From positions 1 through 20,174 of the forward strand of contig JANQOH010000095.1 of NCBI GenBank assembly GCA_028289725.1: a DNA stretch of 20,174 nucleotides, given 5' to 3'. The notes beneath the pieces were generated by a model, which saw only the letters and a list, made by a program, of their open reading frames with translations, was not told the origin of the DNA and searched no databases. Source of the stretch: Alphaproteobacteria bacterium. Lineage in GTDB: Bacteria > Pseudomonadota > Alphaproteobacteria > UBA7887. Below, one piece after another: positions 14,521 to 20,174 of this stretch. Position 1 is the stretch's first letter, and every line of letters begins with the position of its first letter. The translations under genes were made by a program, and so were the position numbers.

Positions 14521-16269
14521 CTACGGCGTTCTACGCCAGATCGACCAACTCTCGGTCTCCGCGACGACGGCGAACTGTGTCCGAATGTCATTTTCATAGA
14601 TGGCGAACAAGCCGGGCCGATAGTCCTGCGCGAGTTCCGTCTTCGGCACGATCAAGAGCGTGACGTCCGAGAACATGGTTGTGGCATCGGGATGGGCGGC
14701 CGCGGAAAGTGTCCGTCCCATGTCAATCCAGGCCGGCACGAATTTCGGTGGTTCCACGCCATAGTAATAGGGAATCGGATTCATGAATCCGAGCAAGTAG
14801 GGTCGATCGTTGGCCCTCATGACCAGATTGAGGAGCGCATATAGTTCGTCGTAGACGGACCAAAGCGCGCACAGCGGTGCGCCTTGGCACTGGTCGAGAT
14901 GCTGTTCAATTGTCATGGATTGTGCGACTTGCGCGGCAATATCAGAGTCCGCAGCGGGCGTCGTGCGAAGGACTGGATTCGGAAATGGCGACAGAGTGTC
15001 TAGTGCGTGTGCGTCGAAATAGGCGTATGCAACAGTGCATGCAGGAACGTCTGCGGCCGTGCAAAAAGGAATCGCGCGGGCAGCTTCTTGGTCCGAGATG
15101 TATGTGCCAAGCGTTCTCAAATCTTTCGTTATCGGTAGTAGGACAAGTAAAAGCGCTGCGAACCACGGCACGACATGCGGTGCAAGCGATAGGTGGGGCC
15201 TAGACGCCTCACGCAGCGCCCGTTCGGACAAAACGATGATGGCAACGAAGGCAATGGGAAGTGCGTTGCCGTGGACTTGATTCATCGCGGCGATGCAGGC
15301 TCCGATTAGCCCGAAGGCTATGACAAGATTGCGTCGGCGCGCGCCAATCGCCGCATTGCTCGAGAGTCGGTACGCGATTAAGGCGACCGCGAACAGTACG
15401 AGCGTCGTGACACTGCCGATCAGGTCCGCGACCAGTTTGGTCGGTCGAAACACATCGCCAACTTCCGCGACTGTGCGAATGTCGCTCATATAGGCACCGG
15501 CAATCCCAGTCATGGCCGCGATAGCCGCCGCTGCAACGCTCGCCAAGAGGATCGACCCGACGGCGATGTTACGGTTCGCCGGCGCAAAATAGAGCGCGGC
15601 GATGGCACCGACCACGGCCAGCGCCGCGAAATTCAGCTTCAGGTAAATCAACCAGGTGATCAGCAACCCGGCGACGATCGTTTCTAGACCAATCCCCACG
15701 CCACGCACACCGTCACGAGGCGGCACGAAGTAGGCGACCAGGAGAAAGCCCAGTATTGCCAGGCCCGTCTTGTTGTAGGGCGCCAAATAGGAAATCAGGC
15801 CTGCCGGATCTCCAAACATACGTGGCGACAGCACCAGCCCCAGCAACCCAATTATCAGGAGCGTTGCATGGCTCGCCGCAAGCCGCCGGCGAATCAGCAC
15901 AGTGCCGGCGAGGCCTATCACCAAGGCCGCCATGAGGTTGGCGAGAAAGATCGCCTTGGCACTGAGCGACAGCATCGCGCCGGCGGCCCCCTGTAAGGCC
16001 CAATAAGCGATACCGACGGGTGTCTGATAATCCCGATGCGGCCAATGGCCGTAGGCCCAACGAAGCGCGGTGTCCAGCGGATAAGTGAAATCCACCGTGG
16101 CGCGGTTCAAGACGATTAGGTCAGTCGCGAACGGGATGGCTGCGAGCAACATGATCGCCACGCCGCCTGGCCACCAAATCAGCCAGGGTCGGGCCATCAT
16201 CCAGGCGGTTGCTGCCGTGATGGCGCCCGCCAATCCGTGTCCGCTCCCCGTCATCCTGTCCGCTCGCAT
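14521..16269 (-). CDS. Polytopic membrane protein, putative GT-C-type glycosyltransferase (paralog 2)
   Basis: This 582-residue protein has the same layout as its downstream neighbour. An N-terminal helix (about 31-55) is followed by a loop with LRWAYGHWPHRDYQTPVGIA (Asp80), about ten further helices to residue 385, and a soluble domain. Four cysteines at 403, 411, 461 and 467 have the same C-x7-C and C-x5-C spacings as the paralog. They accompany DRPYLLGFMNPIPYYYGV, FSDVTLLIVPK and AETESWSIWRR. The two are ancient tandem duplicates: overall identity is low but the motifs are maintained. It is divergent from argG by 127 bases. The ATG at 16267-16269 has a GAGAGG site; MTGSGHG at 16254 is an alternative. 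Confidence 0.75.
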   Translation of the reverse strand: MRADRMTGSGHGLAGAITAATAWMMARPWLIWWPGGVAIMLLAAIPFATDLIVLNRATVDFTYPLDTALRWAYGHWPHRDYQTPVGIAYWALQGAAGAMLSLSAKAIFLANLMAALVIGLAGTVLIRRRLAASHATLLIIGLLGLVLSPRMFGDPAGLISYLAPYNKTGLAILGFLLVAYFVPPRDGVRGVGIGLETIVAGLLITWLIYLKLNFAALAVVGAIAALYFAPANRNIAVGSILLASVAAAAIAAMTGIAGAYMSDIRTVAEVGDVFRPTKLVADLIGSVTTLVLFAVALIAYRLSSNAAIGARRRNLVIAFGLIGACIAAMNQVHGNALPIAFVAIIVLSERALREASRPHLSLAPHVVPWFAALLLVLLPITKDLRTLGTYISDQEAARAIPFCTAADVPACTVAYAYFDAHALDTLSPFPNPVLRTTPAADSDIAAQVAQSMTIEQHLDQCQGAPLCALWSVYDELYALLNLVMRANDRPYLLGFMNPIPYYYGVEPPKFVPAWIDMGRTLSAAAHPDATTMFSDVTLLIVPKTELAQDYRPGLFAIYENDIRTQFAVVAETESWSIWRRTP

Positions 16270-16396
16270 TGACCGGCCTCTCGCCGGGCGGCCCGTATCC
16301 GTCGCCTCTCAATATAGTTCGGCCGCTTCATGTGCGCCGTTGACACACCTGGCGTGCCCGGCTATGCGCACTCGGCCCGCGGAGGAGGGGGCGCCC

Positions 16397-17605
16397 ATGC
16401 CCGAGTCAGTGAAGAAAGTTGTGCTCGCCTATTCCGGCGGTCTCGATACGTCCGTGATCCTGCGCTGGTTGCAGGAGACCTATCGCTGCGAGGTGGTGAC
16501 GTTTACCGCCGATTTGGGGCAAGGCGAAGAGCTGGAACCGGCGCGCGCCAAAGCCGAAATGCACGGTATCAAGGAAATCTATATCGAGGACCTGCGCGAA
16601 GAATTCGTGCGCGACTATGTGTTCCCCATGTTTCGCGCGAACGCGGTGTACGAAGGGACTTACCTTCTCGGCACCTCAATCGCGCGACCCCTGATCGCCA
16701 AACGGCAAATCGAAATCGCGGCGGAAGTCGGCGCGGACGCGGTGTCGCACGGCGCCACCGGCAAGGGCAATGACCAAGTCCGCTTCGAACTCGGCTACTA
16801 CGCGCTCAATCCGGATATCCGCGTGATCGCGCCGTGGCGCGAATGGGACTTGGATTCGCGCAGCAAATTGATCGCTTACGCGGAGGCGCACCAGATTCCC
16901 GTGCCGACCGACAAACGCGGCGAAGCGCCTTATTCAACCGACGCCAATCTGTTGCACATTTCCTATGAGGGCAAAGCGCTTGAGGATCCGTGGGTCGGCC
17001 CGGATGAGGACATGTTCACCCGCTCGGTCTCGCCTGAAGCCGCGCCTGATACGCCGACGGTGATCGAGATCGACTTCGAGGCCGGCGATCCGGTGGCGGT
17101 CGACGGCGAAAAATTGAGTCCCGCCGCATTGCTGACGCGCCTGAACGAAGTTGCGGGCGCGAACGGCATCGGCCGCATCGATATTGTCGAAAGCCGCTAT
17201 GTCGGCATGAAATCGCGCGGCGTTTACGAAACGCCGGGCGGCACGATCCTGCTCGTTGCGCATCGCGCCATCGAGAGCATCTGCCTTGACCGCGAACAGG
17301 CGCATTTCAAGGACGAACTGATGCCGCGCTACGCCGCGCTCGTCTACAACGGCTATTGGTTTTCGCCCGAACGCGAGATGATGCAAGCGGCGATTGACGC
17401 GACGCAAACCCATGTCACCGGCACCGTTCGGTTGCGTCTCTACAAGGGCAATGTCATCGTCGAAGGCCGGAAATCGCCGCATAGCCTGTACGACGAGGCG
17501 ACGGTGACCTTCGAGGCGGATCAGGTTTATGACCAGAAAGACGCCGAGGGCTTCATTCGGCTGAACTCGCTGCGTCTTCGCACGCTCAATCGCCGTCGCG
17601 GATAA
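16397..17605 (+). CDS. argG: Argininosuccinate synthase
   Basis: This 402-residue enzyme has the N-type PPi-ATPase loop in AYSGGLDTS (11-19), then the aspartate and citrulline binding segments YLLGTSIARPLIAK and SHGATGKGNDQVRFELGYY, and TDKRGEAPYSTDANL. It joins citrulline and aspartate using ATP, the penultimate step of arginine biosynthesis. The start ATG at 16397 has GGAGGAGGGG at 16381-16390. The frame is open upstream from 16085 but that region overlaps the divergent membrane-protein gene. In related genomes I expect rlmN and argG to be close; here two membrane genes separate them. Confidence 0.97.
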   Translation: MPESVKKVVLAYSGGLDTSVILRWLQETYRCEVVTFTADLGQGEELEPARAKAEMHGIKEIYIEDLREEFVRDYVFPMFRANAVYEGTYLLGTSIARPLIAKRQIEIAAEVGADAVSHGATGKGNDQVRFELGYYALNPDIRVIAPWREWDLDSRSKLIAYAEAHQIPVPTDKRGEAPYSTDANLLHISYEGKALEDPWVGPDEDMFTRSVSPEAAPDTPTVIEIDFEAGDPVAVDGEKLSPAALLTRLNEVAGANGIGRIDIVESRYVGMKSRGVYETPGGTILLVAHRAIESICLDREQAHFKDELMPRYAALVYNGYWFSPEREMMQAAIDATQTHVTGTVRLRLYKGNVIVEGRKSPHSLYDEATVTFEADQVYDQKDAEGFIRLNSLRLRTLNRRRG

Positions 17606-17612
17606 TCCGGTC

Positions 17613-17747
17613 GACGCGGACGGAAAGCCGGGCGCGCCTGTCCGAATCGGTCCTAACGCCGTCGATCCGATTGCATCCGCCCTTTGGGCGTCAATCGGCG
17701 CGCGAGCGCAAGTCCGTATACGGTCGTCTGATAGGGGACGGTGCCAC
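17613..17747 (-). pseudogene. Truncated, frameshifted remnant of a DUF167 (YggU-like) gene
   Basis: On the minus strand just downstream of yggT, one frame reads YGLALARRLTPKG. After a one-base shift at the AAA of 17683-17685, the next frame reads KGGCNRIDGVRTDSD and then RARLSVRV. Together these match the start of DUF167 proteins (RLTPKGG-RIDGV-DADGRA-L-RV). DUF167 genes commonly follow yggT in alphaproteobacteria. The expected APP-DGxAN continuation is missing: the sequence runs instead into the 3' end of argG on the opposite strand. No clear intact start exists; GTG at 17745-17747 is the best candidate. This is a by-eye match, so some doubt remains. Confidence 0.55.
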
Positions 17748-17774
17748 GCCGCTTAAGCGGCCCTGGCTTAGGTG

Positions 17775-18068
17775 CTATCCGGTCAAAGCGCCGTCGATTG
17801 CGGGAAGCACGACCGCCCGCACAAAGAACAAGCCGATGATCACCACCAACGGCGAAAAATCGATGCCGCCAGCCACCGGCAGGAAGCGTCGCACGCGCCC
17901 CACAACGGGTTCGGTCAGCTGATACAGCGCGTTGCCGACCGCGTAAATGAACCGATTGTGCGTGTTGATCACGTTGAACGCGATCAACCAACTCATGATC
18001 GCCTGGATGATGATGATCCAAATATAGGCGCTGATCAGCCAGTCGATGAATTGGAACAGATTGTACAT
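17775..18068 (-). CDS. YggT-family integral membrane protein
   Basis: This 97-residue protein begins MYNLFQFIDWLISAYIWIII. It has two long hydrophobic regions (about 8-32 and 70-90) separated by YQLTEPVVGRVRRFLPVAGGIDFSPL, the hallmark YggT loop in which the P and RR-LP-GG-DFSP residues recur. YggT proteins are small inner-membrane proteins linked to cell envelope, osmotic or division functions; the mechanism is unclear. The ATG at 18066-18068 gives normal family length. The longer open frame to 18365 would pass through tRNA-Ala. A DUF167 remnant lies in the normal partner position downstream. Confidence 0.92.
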   Translation of the reverse strand: MYNLFQFIDWLISAYIWIIIIQAIMSWLIAFNVINTHNRFIYAVGNALYQLTEPVVGRVRRFLPVAGGIDFSPLVVIIGLFFVRAVVLPAIDGALTG

Positions 18069-18233
18069 GGAAGATCGGCCGTATTCGCCGTGGGAAGGGA
18101 TTGTCGCTCGCTGGGGCGCAGTATATAACATGCGCCCGCCACGGCCAGTCCCGATCCGGACACGGCGGCGCACGGTGCCAACTTTGAGTGCGGGCATCCG
18201 GCGCGGCCTCGCCGTCGGCCACAAGCGTTGTGT

Positions 18234-18309
18234 GGGGCCGTAGCTCAGTTGGGAGAGCGCGACGTTCGCAATGTCGAGGTCAGGGGTTCGATTCCCCTCG
18301 GCTCCACCA
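18234..18309 (+). tRNA. tRNA-Ala (CGC anticodon)
   Basis: This 76-base tRNA runs from GGGGCCG to CGGCTCCACCA, with an encoded CCA. The D arm is GCTCAGTTGGGAGAGC, the anticodon stem is CGACG/TGTCG, and the anticodon loop is TTCGCAA with CGC as anticodon (reading GCG). The T arm is AGGGGTTCGATTCCCCT. The anticodon stem closes on a G-T pair. It is divergent from yggT. Confidence 0.94.
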
Positions 18310-18346
18310 CCACCATCCAAGAAACTCAGGCCGAAAGTTGCGGTGG

Positions 18347-18371
18347 CATCGCGTCGGTGCTCCACGCGATG
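18347..18371 (+). terminator. Hairpin downstream of tRNA-Ala
   Basis: CATCGCGT (18347-18354) pairs perfectly with ACGCGATG (18364-18371) around a 9-base loop, about 40 bases after the tRNA. The following sequence is only mildly T-rich, so termination is possible but not strongly supported. Confidence 0.3.
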
Positions 18372-18446
18372 GCTCTTGCCGTCTTCGCGATAAAGATTGT
18401 TCGTTGGGTTCGTTCGACGAGAGGCGCCCCGATGCGGGACGGACGC

Positions 18447-19019
18447 CTATGTGCGGCCCAGCATGTAGAATTCGTCATTCGGGCGCATCGACATGAAATT
18501 CGCCATGCGATTGGATAGTCCGAAGAAGGCCGTGATGCCGGCGATGTCCCAAATGTCTTCGTCGGAAAATCCGTGGTGGCGCAACGTTTCAAAATCCGCG
18601 TCGGCGATGGACCGCGCATCGTTTGAGACCTTCATGGCGAAATCCAGCATGGCCTTTTGCCGAGGCGTGATGTCGGCCTTGCGGTAGTTGACCGCGACCT
18701 GATCGGCGATCGTCGGATTCTTGGCTCGCACGCGAAGGATCGCGCCGTGGGCGACAACGCAATATTGGCAGCCATTATCGTTGGAGGTTACGACCACGAT
18801 CATTTCCCGGTCGGCCGGACTTAGACCGCCTTCCCGTTCCATCAGCGCGTCGTGGTAGGCCATGAAAGCGCGGAATTCGTCCGGGCGGTGGGCGAGCGCC
18901 AAAAACACGTTCGGGACGAAGCCCGCCTTTACTTGAACATCAAGCACGAGCGCCTTGATGTCGTCGGGGAGTTCATTGATGTCGGGTACCGGATACCGGC
19001 TGATCGGTTTGTCGGTCAT
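18447..19019 (-). CDS. AhpD-like peroxidase-related protein (carboxymuconolactone decarboxylase family)
   Basis: This 190-residue protein has the AhpD-type redox motif: Glu72 in DREMIVVVTS, then Cys84-Gln-Tyr-Cys87 and His91 (CQYCVVAHG). It fits the uncharacterised peroxidase-related subfamily. The N-terminal VPDINELPDDIK and GFVPNVFLALAHRPDEFRAFMAYHDALM segments are typical, and the C-terminal helices include MLDFAMKVS. It probably acts as a thiol peroxidase or reductase in the cytoplasm; the electron donor is unknown. The start is the ATG at 19017-19019. The strong terminator of the upstream gene at about 19102-19130 suggests it has its own promoter within about 90 bases upstream. Confidence 0.92.
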   Translation of the reverse strand: MTDKPISRYPVPDINELPDDIKALVLDVQVKAGFVPNVFLALAHRPDEFRAFMAYHDALMEREGGLSPADREMIVVVTSNDNGCQYCVVAHGAILRVRAKNPTIADQVAVNYRKADITPRQKAMLDFAMKVSNDARSIADADFETLRHHGFSDEDIWDIAGITAFFGLSNRMANFMSMRPNDEFYMLGRT

Positions 19020-19101
19020 TTTGCGGTCACCTATGGACGCGTGGCACCGGCGCGTTTCTCATCCCATGTCAGCACGATCGACGGCGCGCGCTACGGTGTT
19101 C

Positions 19102-19130
19102 AAAAAACACACTCTGATACAGAGTGTGCC
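19102..19130 (-). terminator. Intrinsic terminator of the BKACE gene
   Basis: On the minus strand, CACACTCTG pairs perfectly with CAGAGTGTG around a TAT loop (19108-19128) and is followed directly by TTTTTT (19102-19107). This is a classic rho-independent terminator, placed about 90 bases after the stop of the upstream minus-strand gene. Confidence 0.85.
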
Positions 19131-19218
19131 AGATCGGCGCGCGCGCGGAATTGATGCAGTTTGTTGGCGTCCGATCTTTCAAACCAGGCGTTCGGCCTAT
19201 CGTCATGGGCAAGGTCGC

Positions 19219-20151
19219 TCAGAAAGCGGTTTGATCGCCACCTTTGAGGGCGAGGATCTCGCGTGCTTCGTCGGGCGTGGCGATTTCGCGGCCGAGCCCT
19301 TCGATAATTTGGCGAACCATACGGACTTGCTCGGCATTGCTTTCGGCAAGCTTGCCCCGGCCCGCCCAGAGCGAATCTTCAAGGCCGACGCGGACATTGC
19401 CGCCGATCGCGGCGGAGATGGCCGCGATACGCATTTGATGGCGCCCGGCGGCCAGAACGCTCCAGCGATAGTCGTCGCCGAACAGACGATCCGCCGTCCG
19501 CCTCATATGCATGACGTCTTCTTCGTGGGCGCCAATCCCGCCGAGCAAACCGAACACCGACTGCACGAAAAACGGCGGTTTGATGATTTGGCGGTCGGCC
19601 ATATGCGCGAGCGTGTAGAGATGACCGATGTCGTAGCACTCGACCTCGAAACGCGTACCGTTTTCGGCGCACTGGGTGAGGATGTATTCGATATCGGCAA
19701 AGGTATTCTTGAAAAACCCGGTTTTCGATCCTTCCAGATATTCCCGTTCCCAATCAAATTTAAACTCTTTGAAGCGATTGAGCATCTGATAGAGGCCGAA
19801 GTTCATGGTCCCCATGTTGAGCGACGCAACCTCGGGCTTGAACTGGGTCGCCGGGCGGGCACGCTCCTCGACCGTCATCGTGATGGAGCCACCTGTGGTG
19901 ATGTTGATGATGCAAGACGATCGCTGCTTGATGACTTTCAAGAACGGCGAAAACGCTTCGACCGACTGGTCGGGCTTGCCCGTCTTCGGGTCGCGTGCGT
20001 GCAAGTGAACGATCGCGGCGCCGGCTTCCGCCGCGCCAATCGCCGCATCGGCGATCTCCTCCGCCGTGATCGGCAAATGCGGCGACATGGTCGGCGTGTG
20101 AATGGAGCCGGTGACGGCGCATGTGATGATAACTTTATCGGCTGCAGCCAT
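19219..20151 (-). CDS. Beta-keto acid cleavage enzyme (BKACE, DUF849; Kce-like)
   Basis: This 310-residue TIM-barrel protein begins with VIITCAVTGSIHTPTMSPHLPIT and AIVHLHARDP, the family signature in which His49 and His51 bind the catalytic Zn. Other family signals are NITTGGS, ASLNMGTMNF, EVECYDIGHL and the late RVGLEDSLW with the Zn-ligand Glu. BKACE enzymes condense a beta-keto acid with acetyl-CoA and split it into a CoA ester and acetoacetate; the first example, Kce, acts on 3-keto-5-aminohexanoate in lysine fermentation. The substrate here cannot be told from the motifs. The product acetoacetate could feed the CoA-transferase encoded at 5689-7061, although the genes are about 12 kb apart. 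The window ends 23 bases upstream of the start. Confidence 0.92.
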   Translation of the reverse strand: MAAADKVIITCAVTGSIHTPTMSPHLPITAEEIADAAIGAAEAGAAIVHLHARDPKTGKPDQSVEAFSPFLKVIKQRSSCIINITTGGSITMTVEERARPATQFKPEVASLNMGTMNFGLYQMLNRFKEFKFDWEREYLEGSKTGFFKNTFADIEYILTQCAENGTRFEVECYDIGHLYTLAHMADRQIIKPPFFVQSVFGLLGGIGAHEEDVMHMRRTADRLFGDDYRWSVLAAGRHQMRIAAISAAIGGNVRVGLEDSLWAGRGKLAESNAEQVRMVRQIIEGLGREIATPDEAREILALKGGDQTAF

Positions 20152-20174
20152 GGTGTTTGCCCTTAAGATTATTC

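Noticed and set aside
18069..18365. Upstream extension of the YggT frame
   Set aside because: It passes through tRNA-Ala. Starting at the ATG at 18066-18068 gives the normal family length.
18955..20166. 403-residue plus-strand frame opposite the BKACE gene
   Set aside because: It is a mirror of the conserved minus-strand BKACE gene and lacks any domain of its own.

Overview
The window looks like the chromosome of a free-living alphaproteobacterium with a fairly high GC content, probably near the Rhodospirillales. The evidence is the gene families present (Zur of the HRLESLNAF type, an IalB-family protein, YggT, a BKACE enzyme), tightly overlapping stop/start codons, and several GTG or TTG starts. 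I see no phage, no recognisable insertion sequence and no CRISPR array. Two tRNA genes are present: Ser-GGA on the minus strand and Ala-CGC on the plus strand.

Left end (1-2222): a minus-strand zinc-uptake operon reads zur, then a previously untracked 45-residue membrane micro-ORF, then znuC, then znuB, which runs off the window. The first three genes are joined by 4-base GTGA and ATGA overlaps. A Zur-box-like palindrome lies just upstream. A second Zur-like gene that has lost likely metal ligands is divergently transcribed. A gene-poor stretch (2223-2770) follows, ending at tRNA-Ser.

Middle (2959-11109): mostly housekeeping or metabolic genes. They are a small two-TM protein, pterin-4a-carbinolamine dehydratase, a DUF3429 membrane protein overlapping tail to tail with an EamA exporter, a small acidic hypothetical protein, a 3-oxoacid CoA-transferase pair coupled to a DinB-like protein, and a SAM methyltransferase whose 5' edge abuts a 34-bp inverted repeat. 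These are followed by a quinone-oxidoreductase-type enzyme, a divergent SpoU/TrmH RNA methyltransferase and an IalB-family secreted protein.

Right part (11113-20151): rlmN and argG are separated by a small GNAT-like ORF and two tandem minus-strand genes. These two encode 581- and 582-residue polytopic membrane proteins that are divergent paralogs. They share a GT-C-like first-loop Asp motif and four identically spaced cysteines in a C-terminal soluble domain; this is the least explained system here. Beyond argG comes a frameshifted and truncated remnant of a DUF167 (YggU) gene, then yggT, tRNA-Ala, an AhpD-like peroxidase-related protein, and a BKACE (DUF849) enzyme followed by a clear intrinsic terminator.

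All function calls come from reading the sequence by eye; no database search was run.
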